Counted from the first letter of the stretch, positions 1-8,586 are shown. The stretch is DNA of 41,644 bases from Bacteroidota bacterium (GCA_009918425.1 RGEC01000001.1:1-41644); one strand, 5' to 3'. Numbers and translations: made by a program. Notes: a model not told the origin generated them from the letters alone.

Positions 1-294
1 CAAATAATGGCTGATCCCTGTCAGAATGATCAAAGATGCGGCAGCTACTGTTGCATATCTTCTAAACAGTATTAAATGATTTTTTCTTTTGGGGATATTT
101 AGTAACGTATTTTTATTGGGGAAAAAAATATTATCCTCGTCTGTCAGGATGGTTGCTTTTAACAGTTCATATTCATCTTTCAGATTTTTATCCTTTTGAA
201 TCTGTTCCAATAGTTTGATTTTTTCCTGCTCGTTAAGATTTCCCTCCAGCAGGTCAAACAGAAGCATGATGTCTTTTTCGCTGATGCTTTTCAT
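1..294 (-). CDS. Anti-sigma-like membrane protein, 3' part beyond window
   Basis: Reading leftwards from an ATG at 294, the frame stays open for 98 codons to the window edge, so only the N-terminus is present. It begins MKSISEKDIMLLFDLLEG; residues about 1-50 are acidic and helical, and a single hydrophobic segment at about residues 73-95 follows a basic stretch (KRKNH...FRRY), as expected for an inner-membrane protein with a cytoplasmic N-terminus. Its ATG overlaps the stop of the upstream ECF sigma gene in the arrangement ATGA, which implies translational coupling. That position and topology fit an anti-sigma factor that binds the sigma factor at the membrane. No FecR or zinc-finger signature is visible in the fragment, so the role is inferred from context. 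Confidence 0.6.
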   Translation of the reverse strand, partial: MKSISEKDIMLLFDLLEGNLNEQEKIKLLEQIQKDKNLKDEYELLKATILTDEDNIFFPNKNTLLNIPKRKNHLILFRRYATVAAASLIILTGISHYL

Positions 295-779
295 AACAAG
301 GCCTCCATACTTCCAAGGTGGTTTTTTAGACTTTGTCTTGCCCTAAAAATATATACTTTTACCTGAGATGCATTTAATCCGGTTATGGAGCCGATTTCCT
401 CATAGGTGTAGCCCTCGTAATCGCGCAGAAGAATGACGGTGCGCTGTATTTCCGGCAGTATTGCTACCGCCTTGCTGAGCACTTCCTTGAGTCCGCTATA
501 CTCTGTGGAAGGAGCAACTTGGTTCATAGCGGTTTCATCGGTAATGGTCATCATTTTCTTATTTTTTCTCCAGTGGTCAACCATGAGGTGATAGGCCACG
601 GTAAACAGGTAGCTTTTCGACTTTTCTGTATCCACCCCGTTTCGGTGCAACCAGAGTTTTTCAAAACTAAGCTGTACAATTTCCTTGGCTTCATCGGTGT
701 CTTTCAGGTTTTTTAGGGCAAATCGGTACAATCCGTCACTGAATGCATGCACGCATTGTTCAAATTGTTCCTCATTCAT
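291..779 (-). CDS. ECF-family RNA polymerase sigma factor
   Basis: A 162-residue protein with the two-domain layout of extracytoplasmic-function sigma factors. Region 2 (about residues 10-75) includes the AKEIVQLSFEKLW and SYLFTVAYHLMVDHWRK stretches; region 4 (about 105-155) includes LPEIQRTVILLRDYEGYTYEEIG followed by a helix-turn-helix. It would direct RNA polymerase to a small stress or surface regulon. It is followed by a membrane protein gene whose start overlaps its stop, the usual sigma/anti-sigma pairing. The upstream region lacks a clear TAnnTTTG box but has two GTAAC motifs 16 bp apart, which could be an autoregulated -35 region (speculative). The divergent methyltransferase starts 60 bp away. 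The regulon cannot be deduced. Confidence 0.9.
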   Translation of the reverse strand: MNEEQFEQCVHAFSDGLYRFALKNLKDTDEAKEIVQLSFEKLWLHRNGVDTEKSKSYLFTVAYHLMVDHWRKNKKMMTITDETAMNQVAPSTEYSGLKEVLSKAVAILPEIQRTVILLRDYEGYTYEEIGSITGLNASQVKVYIFRARQSLKNHLGSMEALL

Positions 780-822
780 CCCGGTTGGTATTATTACGAT
801 GTTACCTGCACAATAGTTACAG

Positions 823-830
823 TATCTTTG
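823..830 (+). promoter_or_regulatory. -7 promoter element TATCTTTG of the methyltransferase
   Basis: Exact match to the Bacteroidota consensus TAnnTTTG, ending 8 nt before the ATG at 839. It supports the 839 start over the longer in-frame start at 743 and implies a transcript with almost no leader. Confidence 0.65.
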
Positions 831-838
831 AAAAAATT

Positions 839-1567
839 ATGCCGAAGTGGTTTGAAAGCTGGTTTGATTCGGAATATTATCATGTTTTATACAAAAACAG
901 GGATGATGCAGAGGCGGCTCGCTTTATTGAGAACATATGCCGGTATCTGCAGCTGGGACAAGGGTTTTCAGTAGCCGACATTGCCTGTGGAAAAGGTCGT
1001 CATAGCCGTGTTCTGGCATCGCTGGGTTTTGACGTTACAGGTCTGGATATTAGCGCTGCGAGTATTGAATATGCCCGTTCTGTGTCCGGTCCAAATGAAC
1101 ATTATTTTGTGCATGATATGCGCCATTTATTCCCTGTGTCGGAGCTTGATGCGGGCTTTAATCTTTTTACCAGTTTTGGATATTTTGAAAATAGTGCCGA
1201 TGATTTGTTGTCTTTGAATAACATATATCAGGCCCTAAAACCTAACGGTATTTTTGTGCAGGATTATCTAAATCCGGATCATACTATATCGCACTTAAAG
1301 GCAGAAGAAAAGGTGCATCGAGGTCATGTTAGTTTTAATATCAGCCGCTATGTGCAGAATGGATTTATTAAAAAAGATATTGAGGTAATGGATGGTGCTG
1401 AGAAATTGCGATTTCAGGAAAGCGTGAAAGTATACTCTGCCGCAGCATTGAAAACATTGCATGAGCAGGCCGGATTCACCGTTTTAAAAACCTTCGGTGA
1501 TTATTCTTTGCAACCTTTCAATGAAAAATCCTCAGCGCGCATTATCCTTGTATCGCAAAAACCTTAG
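839..1567 (+). CDS. Class I SAM-dependent methyltransferase
   Basis: A 242-residue protein with a Rossmann-type AdoMet-binding motif at about residues 45-56 (VADIACGKGRHS) and the acidic end of strand 2 at GLDIS near 68-72. A post-motif FTSFGYFENSADD stretch resembles small-molecule methyltransferases of the Methyltransf_25 kind. The substrate is unknown. The frame is open upstream to 743, but that would overlap the divergent sigma gene; the ATG at 839 follows a TAnnTTTG box and starts the conserved part (MPKWFESWFDSEYYHVLY). A PAP2 phosphatase gene follows 5 nt later, so the two are probably co-transcribed. Expected to be cytoplasmic. Confidence 0.82.
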   Translation: MPKWFESWFDSEYYHVLYKNRDDAEAARFIENICRYLQLGQGFSVADIACGKGRHSRVLASLGFDVTGLDISAASIEYARSVSGPNEHYFVHDMRHLFPVSELDAGFNLFTSFGYFENSADDLLSLNNIYQALKPNGIFVQDYLNPDHTISHLKAEEKVHRGHVSFNISRYVQNGFIKKDIEVMDGAEKLRFQESVKVYSAAALKTLHEQAGFTVLKTFGDYSLQPFNEKSSARIILVSQKP

Positions 1568-1572
1568 TTTAC

Positions 1573-2160
1573 ATGCTTCAATTGGATGCAGCCTTATTCA
1601 AACTGATTAACCAGACGCTTTCCGCAGAATGGATGGATGGATGGATGATTTTTTGCAGTTCTCAATTCGGCTGGTTGCCGCTGTATGGCTTGCTGATATA
1701 CTTGCTTTTTAGACATCAGTCATGGAAACCGGGTGCAGTCAGCGTTTTGCTTTTGGTAGCTGCGTTTGGGATTTCGGATAGTTTTACTTCAAGGGTTGTA
1801 AAGCCTTATTTCCAACGGCAACGACCCTATATGGTTGAAAGCAACCTTGCCCGGCTTCCGGAAATTTCTGCTGAGGAAAAATCCCGGTTTATCCAGGATA
1901 ATCGCACCAATTATGGCTTTGTAAGCAGCCACGCCTCCAATTTTTTTGCTGTTATGTTGCTGTCCTCACTGCTGTTGAATCTGAAAGGATACAGAAAGTT
2001 TATATTGTTGCTAATCGCTTCGCTGGTAGCCTATTCACGGGTGTATTTAGGTAAGCATTATCCGCTGGATGTAGTTTGTGGAGGCCTTCTGGGATGCCTA
2101 ATTGCGATTGGGTTGTTTGTCCTGTACCGCAGGTGGATATTGCCTAAGCTGATCCATTAA
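1573..2160 (+). CDS. PAP2-family membrane phosphatase
   Basis: A 195-residue polytopic membrane protein carrying the three signature motifs of type 2 phosphatidic acid phosphatases: KPYFQRQRP (Lys77, Arg84, Pro85), a SSHASN core with His120, and SRVYLGKHYPLD with Arg156, His162 and Asp166. Such enzymes dephosphorylate lipid phosphates such as undecaprenyl pyrophosphate, phosphatidate or lipid A at the outer face of the inner membrane; which one applies cannot be told here. About five hydrophobic segments are visible. It follows the methyltransferase by 5 nt. Codons 19-26 contain four tandem ATGG units, described separately. Confidence 0.9.
   Translation: MLQLDAALFKLINQTLSAEWMDGWMIFCSSQFGWLPLYGLLIYLLFRHQSWKPGAVSVLLLVAAFGISDSFTSRVVKPYFQRQRPYMVESNLARLPEISAEEKSRFIQDNRTNYGFVSSHASNFFAVMLLSSLLLNLKGYRKFILLLIASLVAYSRVYLGKHYPLDVVCGGLLGCLIAIGLFVLYRRWILPKLIH
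1629..1647 (+). repeat. Tetranucleotide repeat (ATGG)4 plus ATG inside the PAP2 gene
   Basis: Four perfect ATGG units plus ATG lie in codons 19-26 of the PAP2 gene. The unit is not a multiple of three, so slippage by one unit would shift the reading frame near the N-terminus. Four copies is short for a phase-variable tract, so a regulatory role is only a possibility. Confidence 0.6.
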
Positions 2161-2193
2161 TCAATTCTGCTGCACAGACTTTATCTTCGCGGC

Positions 2194-2973
2194 ATGGCTT
2201 ATGAATTTATATTGGTAGAACCGCAGGTAGCTCCTTATGTGGCCTTGATACGGTTAAATCGGCCCAAAGAATATAACGCACTTAACCTACAGCTTATGGG
2301 TGAGGTGCGCAATGCCCTGAAACAGCTTGATGAAGATGAGCAGGTACGGGCTATTGTAATTACGGGAAACGAAAAGGCTTTCGCTGCCGGTGCAGACATC
2401 AAGCAAATGGCCGGAAAAACCGCTATTGATATGTTGCAAATTGATCAGTTTAGTACCTGGGACGCCATTCGCCGCACCAAAAAGCCGATTATAGCTGCAG
2501 TGAGTGGTTTTGCGCTGGGCGGAGGATGCGAGCTGGTAATGCATTGCGATATGGTGGTGGCTTCGGAAACCGCGCAGTTCGGCCAGCCTGAAATAAACAT
2601 TGGTGTGATGCCCGGTGCAGGAGGTACGCAACGCCTTACACGTGCCGTGGGAAAGGTAAGGGCCATGGAAATGGTACTGACCGGCAGATTCATTTCTGCA
2701 CAGGAAGCAAAGGAAGCGGGCTTGATTAATAAAATTGTGCCGGTGGAATTGTATCTGGATGAAGCCATTAAAATGGCATGTGTTGTAGCAGAAAAATCTC
2801 CCATCGCGGTTCAGCTGGCTAAAGAAAGCGTACTTAAGGCCTTTGATACCCATCTGCAAGAAGGATTGTATTTTGAGCGCAAGAACTTCTATATGCTTTT
2901 TGCCACCGAAGACCAGAAAGAGGGTATGAATGCTTTTGTGGAAAAGCGTAAGCCCGATTTTAAAGGCAGATAA
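2194..2973 (+). CDS. Enoyl-CoA hydratase/isomerase (crotonase family)
   Basis: A 259-residue protein of standard length for short-chain enoyl-CoA hydratases, which add water to trans-2-enoyl-CoA in fatty-acid beta-oxidation or related acyl-CoA degradation. The oxyanion-hole region AFAAGADIKQM is at 62-72, and both catalytic glutamates are in place: Glu113 in GGGCELVMHCD and Glu133 in FGQPEINIG. The C-terminal VEKRKPDFKGR ending is typical. A near-consensus TATCTTCG box at 2182-2189 precedes the ATG by 4 nt. It ends in a bidirectional terminator. Both glutamates favour a true hydratase over an isomerase. Cytoplasmic. Confidence 0.93.
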   Translation: MAYEFILVEPQVAPYVALIRLNRPKEYNALNLQLMGEVRNALKQLDEDEQVRAIVITGNEKAFAAGADIKQMAGKTAIDMLQIDQFSTWDAIRRTKKPIIAAVSGFALGGGCELVMHCDMVVASETAQFGQPEINIGVMPGAGGTQRLTRAVGKVRAMEMVLTGRFISAQEAKEAGLINKIVPVELYLDEAIKMACVVAEKSPIAVQLAKESVLKAFDTHLQEGLYFERKNFYMLFATEDQKEGMNAFVEKRKPDFKGR

Positions 2974-2989
2974 TAAATTAAAAGCATAA

Positions 2990-3017
2990 AAAAAACCCGG
3001 CTGACACCGGGTTTTTT
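2990..3017. terminator. Bidirectional rho-independent terminator
   Basis: A 5-bp GC core (CCCGG/CCGGG) with a 6-nt CTGACA loop is flanked by A6 on one side and T6 on the other, extending pairing to 11 bp. It sits between the convergent enoyl-CoA hydratase and Omp28-like genes and can terminate both. Confidence 0.9.
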
Positions 3018-3035
3018 ATTTTTGTCTTGTTGGGA

Positions 3036-3920
3036 TTATTTAACGTCGCACTGAGCAGCGTTAACCACTTCATAGGCAGTACCGTTCTTTTTCCAAAGAA
3101 TGGCAGCAACCATGGTGTTGGCAGGGGTGAAAGCATCCCAGCGCTTGAAAGCGTTGTAACGCGAAGCCAATGCAGGCAGTTCCCAAGTGAATGACTTGCT
3201 TCCGCTAATTTCCTGACCTGAAGCAGGGTTGCTCATTACAGCTGAAGGAGAGAAGGCATCCATAGGGCTGGCAGCAGTTCCATAAGCAGTGGCGCGTACA
3301 ATGTGCTTGTGGTCAGTGATTCCGCCTGAAGCACCACTTTGGGTAGCAGTTACAGACTTTTCGCATAGTATCAGAGACAGGTAATAATCACCTGATCCGG
3401 CAGAGAATGCCTTGGCTTTGTAGTCAATATTGATTACGTTTCCGCTGGCTGTAGCTCTAACAGCAACGCCTGCAGAAGGCGCAGCAGCTTTGAAAGTGTT
3501 GGCAGCGCTGGTGATAGAAGCTGTAGTTACTTCGCTGTTACCCAGGAAGGTGTTGTTGGCAAAGAAGTGAGGGATATAACCATTGGGCTTGGTTTGTGCA
3601 TACAGGTATATGGCAAAAGGAGCAACCATAGCAGTATCTTTCTTTGCGCCACCGGGAGTGTAGATAGGAGTCAGGAGAGAAGAGCCGGAGGTATGCAAAT
3701 CGATAGCTACGATATCCGGATTATCAAGCGTTCCTTTAAAAGTAGGCCCACCGTAAGTTCCGCAGGGACCGCACCAGGTAGCGGTGTTGTAAATCAGCAG
3801 GGTTCTTTGAGTGTTTTCAACGGTGAATGCATCTGCAGCGGGACCGTCAGTTTTCTTCTTTTTGCAGGCAACGGTCATGGTCAGAGCCACGGCTGAAGCG
3901 ATGAACAATAGTTTTTTCAT
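3036..3920 (-). CDS. Omp28-like lipoprotein with thioredoxin-type CxxC motif
   Basis: A 294-residue protein with a lipoprotein signal peptide (MKKLLFIASAVALTMTVAC, Cys19) followed by a Lys-rich linker. Residues 45-54 read NTATWCGPCG, a thioredoxin-like WCxxC motif with Cys50 and Cys53. The rest is Ala/Ser/Thr-rich and beta-strand-like (for example YYLSLILCEKSVTATQSG), resembling the Omp28 family of Bacteroidota outer-membrane proteins. It may be a surface or periplasmic redox or carrier lipoprotein; activity is unproven. The gene is monocistronic between a bidirectional terminator and the divergent flippase gene. Alternatives are a TlpA-like thiol-disulfide protein; the architecture beyond the CxxC favours Omp28. 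Confidence 0.7.
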   Translation of the reverse strand: MKKLLFIASAVALTMTVACKKKKTDGPAADAFTVENTQRTLLIYNTATWCGPCGTYGGPTFKGTLDNPDIVAIDLHTSGSSLLTPIYTPGGAKKDTAMVAPFAIYLYAQTKPNGYIPHFFANNTFLGNSEVTTASITSAANTFKAAAPSAGVAVRATASGNVINIDYKAKAFSAGSGDYYLSLILCEKSVTATQSGASGGITDHKHIVRATAYGTAASPMDAFSPSAVMSNPASGQEISGSKSFTWELPALASRYNAFKRWDAFTPANTMVAAILWKKNGTAYEVVNAAQCDVK

Positions 3921-4147
3921 GTTTTAGTAGTTTTAGTCTGAATAGGCTTCAAATAAAGCTAATGTTAGGGAGAATTTCAATACCGATGTAAAAAAATATT
4001 TTACGCGACGAAGAAAATGACTGCTAAATGATAAATATTCAATCATTTGATAATTGTGTAAAGGCTCTGTAAGTTAATCCAAAGATTGGGTAATCGGTTT
4101 AATACAGGATTTTATCGTTAAATGATAGGCATTGCAGCAATGATAGA
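3921..4147. promoter_or_regulatory. AT-rich divergent intergenic region with AAATGAT dyad
   Basis: The divergent spacer between the Omp28-like gene and the flippase holds no gene. It contains an inverted repeat AAATGAT (4026-4032) / ATCATTT (4042-4048) with a 9-nt spacer, and another direct AAATGAT further right near 4120. These could be operator half-sites, but no family can be assigned. Confidence 0.3.
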
Positions 4148-4155
4148 TACCTTTG
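4148..4155 (+). promoter_or_regulatory. -7 promoter element TACCTTTG of the glycan locus
   Basis: Exact TAnnTTTG match ending 4 nt before the GTG start at 4160. It probably drives the flippase and is consistent with a leaderless transcript. Confidence 0.6.
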
Positions 4156-4159
4156 TGCC

Positions 4160-5662
4160 GTGCGTGGTGTTATAGCCAGACAAAGTTTGTGGGCATCCGT
4201 TATCAACTATGCCGGAAGTGCAGTAGGTTTATTTACTACATTCTATCTCTTTCCGCTCGTTTACACGGTAGAAGAAAACGGCATTATCCGAATGTTTATT
4301 GAGATTGGTGCTCTTCTTGCAGGCGTTGCTCAAATGGGGACAGGATACTCAATATGGAAGTTTTTCCCGCGTTTTAAAAATGAGGAGAAGGGTCACCACG
4401 GGGCAGGATTTTGGCTGGTTACAATTCCGTTTGTGGGATTTTCTCTGGTGGCACTTGCACTGCTTTTGTTTCAGCCTCAGGTAGTTTCTTATCTCGAGAT
4501 TAATTCTTCTGCCTTTCTCAAATACTATTACTTGCTGATTCCCTTCATTTTCTTTTTCAGTTACAATACAGTACTGGAAGTTTTTTCTGCTTCATTGAGC
4601 AACATTCTGTTTTCCAGTTTTATCCGTGAAAATGTAGTCAGAATTCTGCTGGGATTTATCGGTTTTGTGTTCTACCTCAGCTGGATTGACTTCGATACGG
4701 CGGTAAAACTTACACCTGCTGTTTATGCATTTGCAGCATTCCTGAATTTGTGGTTTGTATTGCGCAGTACCAGATTGTCTTTTCGACCTGATTTTGGACA
4801 TATTTCAGCCCAAACAGGAATGAAAAGGGAATTCTCGGTATATACCGGTTATCTGTTTCTTACCTATTTGGCAAACCTTTTTATACAGCGCCTTGATTTT
4901 GTGATGATCAGTGCGCTTGATGGTCTGATAGCCACAGGAATATATTCTATCGCTGTAAATCTGGCAGTAATTATAGAAATACCCACACGCAGCATACTTC
5001 AAATTTCAAATCCTGTTCTTTCGGATGCGATGCACAGAGGAGATAAACCTGAAATGAAGCGTTTGTATGAGAAAACCACCCTGAATCAATTCATTATCGG
5101 CGGGATTGTTTTGCTTTTGATCTGGGTGAATATTGATTTGTTTTATCATTGGATGCCCAACGGAAGTAAGTATGAACCCGGTAAATGGGCGGTATTGATT
5201 TTAGGGCTGGGAAAACTTTGTATGTTGCTTCAGGGAAATAGCTCGGCCATACTTATTTTTTCTCACAGGTATTATTTATCGCTGATTATAAATGCTGCAT
5301 GTCTGATTGCCGGTGTGGTTTTAAATAATTACATGATTCCCATTTATGGGATTGAGGGCGCTGCCGCTTCAACAGCTTTGGTGTGGCTTTTGGGTGCTAT
5401 GATTACGGGTGTTATAATCTGGTTTATGTATCGGTTAAATCCTTACAACAGCAAGGTTTTTATTATGCTGGTCCTTTTGGTTTTTAACTTGATATTTATC
5501 AGCATGGTAAACTTAACAGGTGTGTTTTGGGTGGATCTAATGCTGAAAAATATTACCGTGCTTGGCACTACAATTTTTGTTTTGTTAAAGTTCAAACTGA
5601 GTGAAGATATTGAGAGTATGGGTAGAAAACTGTTGTCAAAAGTGGGTATTGTAAAGCCATGA
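4160..5662 (+). CDS. Polysaccharide flippase (Wzx-like, MATE/MOP superfamily)
   Basis: A 500-residue protein with about 14 hydrophobic segments and no soluble domain, the size and profile of O-antigen/teichoic-acid flippases. The N-terminus (RGVIARQSLWASVINYAGSAVG) matches Bacteroidota oligosaccharide flippases, which move undecaprenyl-linked glycans to the periplasmic face of the inner membrane. The start is a GTG right after the -7 box; no upstream ATG gives a better start. The next gene, pseB, has its own promoter 28 nt downstream. The context suggests it exports a glycan carrying pseudaminic acid or a relative, but that substrate is inferred. Confidence 0.85.
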   Translation: MRGVIARQSLWASVINYAGSAVGLFTTFYLFPLVYTVEENGIIRMFIEIGALLAGVAQMGTGYSIWKFFPRFKNEEKGHHGAGFWLVTIPFVGFSLVALALLLFQPQVVSYLEINSSAFLKYYYLLIPFIFFFSYNTVLEVFSASLSNILFSSFIRENVVRILLGFIGFVFYLSWIDFDTAVKLTPAVYAFAAFLNLWFVLRSTRLSFRPDFGHISAQTGMKREFSVYTGYLFLTYLANLFIQRLDFVMISALDGLIATGIYSIAVNLAVIIEIPTRSILQISNPVLSDAMHRGDKPEMKRLYEKTTLNQFIIGGIVLLLIWVNIDLFYHWMPNGSKYEPGKWAVLILGLGKLCMLLQGNSSAILIFSHRYYLSLIINAACLIAGVVLNNYMIPIYGIEGAAASTALVWLLGAMITGVIIWFMYRLNPYNSKVFIMLVLLVFNLIFISMVNLTGVFWVDLMLKNITVLGTTIFVLLKFKLSEDIESMGRKLLSKVGIVKP

Positions 5663-5690
5663 CGCAGTGGAATATCCATCAATAAAATAT

Positions 5691-5698
5691 TAACTTTG
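5691..5698 (+). promoter_or_regulatory. -7 promoter element TAACTTTG of pseB
   Basis: Exact TAnnTTTG match ending 5 nt before the pseB ATG at 5704. It would drive the pseB-pseC-pseF run independently of the flippase. Confidence 0.65.
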
Positions 5699-5703
5699 CA
5701 AAT

Positions 5704-6738
5704 ATGTTCGAAAGTCATTTCCCTGATTTAAACAAAAAGAGCGTGCTCATTACCGGTGGCACCGGATCCTTCGGCAAGAAGTTTATGGAGACACTGCTTC
5801 AGCTCTATCCGCAGATGGAGCGCCTTGTGGTTTACAGCAGGGATGAGCTAAAGCAGTTTGAAATGAGCCAGAAGTGGAGCTCAGGTTCTGATCACAGAAT
5901 CCGGTATTTTTTGGGTGATGTTCGTGATCTGGATCGTTTGAGGCGCGCTTTGGAGGGGATAGATATTGTGATTCATGCTGCGGCATTGAAACAGGTGCCT
6001 GCGGCAGAATACAATCCCTGGGAATTTGTGAAAACCAATGTTATGGGGGCTCAGAATATTATAGAAGCCTCTCTGGATCAGGGAATTGAAAAAGTTGTAG
6101 CCCTTAGCACAGACAAAGCGGCAGCCCCCATCAATTTATATGGAGCTACCAAATTATGCAGCGATAAATTGTTTACTGCTGCCAATAATATTCGTGGCAA
6201 ACGCAACATTACCTTCTCTGTAGTAAGGTACGGAAACGTAATGGGAAGCAGAGGCAGTGTTATGCCCTTTTTTCTGGAGAAAGCCAAAAACGGCAGGTTG
6301 CCCATTACCGATGAAAGAATGACGCGTTTTAACATAACCCTGCAAGATGGCGTGAATCTGGTTTTGCTGGCGCTTAAAAATGCCTGGGGGGGTGAAATTT
6401 TTGTTCCCAAAATTCCGTCCTATAAAATTGGAGACGTGGCCGATGCTATTGGTCCGAATTGTGAGCGGGAAATTGTAGGTATAAGACCCGGTGAAAAGAT
6501 CCACGAGGAAATGATTACCGAGAGTGATAGTTTCAATACCTATGACTGCGGCGATTATTACGCTATATTGCCAACCGTTCCCAATTTTAATATGAATGAC
6601 TGGCAAAATCATTTCAAAGCCGTGCCCGTGCCGCAGGGTTTTAAATACAATAGCGGCGAGAATAATCAGTGGTTATCTGTAGAGGCAATCCGTGAACTCA
6701 TTAAAATTCACATGGATGCTGAATTTGCGCCATTATGA
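5704..6738 (+). CDS. pseB: UDP-GlcNAc 4,6-dehydratase (inverting), PseB
   Basis: First enzyme of pseudaminic acid synthesis: converts UDP-GlcNAc to UDP-2-acetamido-2,6-dideoxy-beta-L-arabino-hexos-4-ulose by 4,6-dehydration and C5 inversion. The 344-residue short-chain-dehydrogenase protein shows the NAD(P)-binding GGTGSFG at residues 18-24, HAAALKQVPAAEYNP, and the catalytic Tyr146-x3-Lys150 within NLYGATKLCSDKLF, which is characteristic of PseB/FlaA1. The length is typical of soluble PseB rather than the membrane-bound PglF/WbpM type. Its stop overlaps the start of pseC (ATGA), so the two are translationally coupled. Cytoplasmic. Confidence 0.92.
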   Translation: MFESHFPDLNKKSVLITGGTGSFGKKFMETLLQLYPQMERLVVYSRDELKQFEMSQKWSSGSDHRIRYFLGDVRDLDRLRRALEGIDIVIHAAALKQVPAAEYNPWEFVKTNVMGAQNIIEASLDQGIEKVVALSTDKAAAPINLYGATKLCSDKLFTAANNIRGKRNITFSVVRYGNVMGSRGSVMPFFLEKAKNGRLPITDERMTRFNITLQDGVNLVLLALKNAWGGEIFVPKIPSYKIGDVADAIGPNCEREIVGIRPGEKIHEEMITESDSFNTYDCGDYYAILPTVPNFNMNDWQNHFKAVPVPQGFKYNSGENNQWLSVEAIRELIKIHMDAEFAPL

Positions 6739-7883
6739 AAAACATTCCTTATGGCCGCCAGCATATAACGCAGCAGGATATTGATGCTGTAAGTGCTGTT
6801 TTACAGGGCGATTTTTTGACCCAGGGACCGGCTGTTGAACAATTTGAAAATGCTTTTGGGCAGCATGTGCATGCTCCACACGCAGTGGCCGTGGCCAACG
6901 GCACAGCCGCGCTTCATTTGTGTGCCATGGCGCTGGATGTTAAGCCGGGAGATAAATGGCTTACTACGCCCATTTCATTTGTAGCAAGCGGAAATTGTAT
7001 ATTGTATTGCGGTGGACAGGTTGATTTTGTGGACATAGATCCTGCTACACTGACCATGGATTTGAACCAGCTGGAAGACAAGGTAAAGACAGGTAAGTAC
7101 AAAGGGGTTATTCCTGTAGATTTTGCCGGCTACCCGGTAAGGATGGACGCTGTGAAAAGCTTGGCAGACCGCTATGGGCTCAAAATTATAGAAGATGCCT
7201 GTCATGCGCCCGGCGGTTACTTTACCGATGAAAAAGAAGAGATACGATATTGTGGCGATGGGCAGTATGCAGATCTGGCCATATTTTCCTTTCATCCCGT
7301 TAAGCATATAGCTTGCGGTGAAGGCGGTATGGTCACCGGCAGCAAGCAGAGCCTTGTTGAAAAAGTAAAGCTGCTGCGCACACATGGAATTACCCGCGAT
7401 CCGAATAAAATGCATGCCAATCATGGTGGCTGGTATATGGAAATGCAGGAGCTTGGCTACAATTATCGTATGCCTGACGTGCTTTGTGCGCTTGGTTCAT
7501 CACAGCTTACCCGAGCAGAAGAAGGACTTGTGAAACGCAGAGAAATAGCCCGCCGATACAGTGAAGCATTTGCCGGCCTTAACTTATCATTCACTCATGT
7601 TCCTGAGGGAGTAGGCCATGCCTATCATCTCTACGTAATTACCACAACGCACAGAAAGCAGCTCTATGACTTTTTGAGAGAAAAAGGGGTTTTTGCACAA
7701 GTACATTACATACCCATGCACACCATGCCTTATTACAAAAACATGGGTTTTAAGCAGGGCGATTTTCCCAAGGCCGAAAAATATTACGAGGATTGCCTTA
7801 GCCTGCCTATGTATCCTTCCTTATCTGCAGAAGATCAGGATTATGTAATTGGACTGATAAAGGATTTTTTGCAGCAACATTAA
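6735..7883 (+). CDS. pseC: UDP-4-amino-4,6-dideoxy-N-acetyl-beta-L-altrosamine transaminase, PseC
   Basis: Second pseudaminate enzyme: PLP-dependent transfer of an amino group to C4 of the PseB product. The 382-residue protein belongs to the DegT/DnrJ/EryC1 family. It shows IPYGRQHITQQDIDAV at the N-terminus, VANGTAALHL for phosphate binding, EDACHAPGG, and the Schiff-base lysine Lys190 in SFHPVKHIACGEGG, followed by NYRMPDVLCALGSSQL. It starts within the last codons of pseB (4-nt overlap) and precedes pseF by 16 nt. All key residues look intact. The pairing with pseB makes PseC more likely than a generic sugar aminotransferase. Confidence 0.93.
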   Translation: MKNIPYGRQHITQQDIDAVSAVLQGDFLTQGPAVEQFENAFGQHVHAPHAVAVANGTAALHLCAMALDVKPGDKWLTTPISFVASGNCILYCGGQVDFVDIDPATLTMDLNQLEDKVKTGKYKGVIPVDFAGYPVRMDAVKSLADRYGLKIIEDACHAPGGYFTDEKEEIRYCGDGQYADLAIFSFHPVKHIACGEGGMVTGSKQSLVEKVKLLRTHGITRDPNKMHANHGGWYMEMQELGYNYRMPDVLCALGSSQLTRAEEGLVKRREIARRYSEAFAGLNLSFTHVPEGVGHAYHLYVITTTHRKQLYDFLREKGVFAQVHYIPMHTMPYYKNMGFKQGDFPKAEKYYEDCLSLPMYPSLSAEDQDYVIGLIKDFLQQH

Positions 7884-7899
7884 GCCGGATTAACGAAGC

Positions 7900-8586
7900 A
7901 TGGATAGGATTCTGGCATTAATACCGGCAAGAGGTGGAAGCAAAAGGATACCGGGTAAAAACAGCCGGCCTTTTTTGGGTAAGCCTATCATTCAGTATAG
8001 TATTGATGCGGCGAATTCCTCAGGTTTGTTTTCAGAAATTTACCTTAGTACCGATCACGAGGATATTGCTGCCATTGGCAGAACAGTTGATGTTAAAATT
8101 CACAACCGAAGCAGCGAGACAGCCTCGGATATGGCTACCATCAGCGATGTGATGAAAGAATTATTGGCGGATATGCAGATTAAGCAGGGAGTTCTTTGTA
8201 TGATTTATGCCACTGCGCCATTTATTGACGGTGAAATGCTCAATCGCTCTTATCAGGAGTTTAAACGCTCCGGTGCTGATAGTCTGCTGCCTGTGGTAAG
8301 ATTTTCGTTTCCTATACAAAGGGCATTGAAATCCGATGAAGGTTGGTTGAGTATGATTAAACCGGAAAACATGAACGTTCGCTCACAGGATTTACCACCA
8401 TCCTATCACGATGCCGGTTTGTTTTTTTGGATTAACATTGAAAAATTCTTGCAAACAGGTAAAATATTTACCGATAAAACATGGGCTTTCGAAGTAGATG
8501 AAATGTATTGTCAGGATATAGACACCGAGAGTGACTGGCGTATCGCAGAATTGAAATACCGGATTCTTAGAGAAAAAAAAGATTGA
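7900..8586 (+). CDS. pseF: Pseudaminic acid cytidylyltransferase, PseF
   Basis: Last enzyme of the pathway: activates pseudaminic acid with CTP to CMP-pseudaminate, the donor for glycosylation. The 228-residue protein has the nucleotide-binding signature PARGGSKRIPGKN at about residues 8-20, shared with NeuA/KdsB-type transferases, and the metal-binding DIDTESDW near the C-terminus. It contains only the cytidylyltransferase domain; there is no fused PseG hydrolase as in some PseFG proteins. It is the third gene of the pseB-pseC-pseF run. NeuA-like enzymes for sialic or legionaminic acid are similar, but the flanking pseB, pseC and pseI genes point to pseudaminate. Confidence 0.88.
   Translation: MDRILALIPARGGSKRIPGKNSRPFLGKPIIQYSIDAANSSGLFSEIYLSTDHEDIAAIGRTVDVKIHNRSSETASDMATISDVMKELLADMQIKQGVLCMIYATAPFIDGEMLNRSYQEFKRSGADSLLPVVRFSFPIQRALKSDEGWLSMIKPENMNVRSQDLPPSYHDAGLFFWINIEKFLQTGKIFTDKTWAFEVDEMYCQDIDTESDWRIAELKYRILREKKD

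Noticed and set aside
743..838. N-terminal extension of the methyltransferase
   Set aside because: It overlaps the divergent sigma gene, and the promoter box at 823-830 lies downstream of that start.
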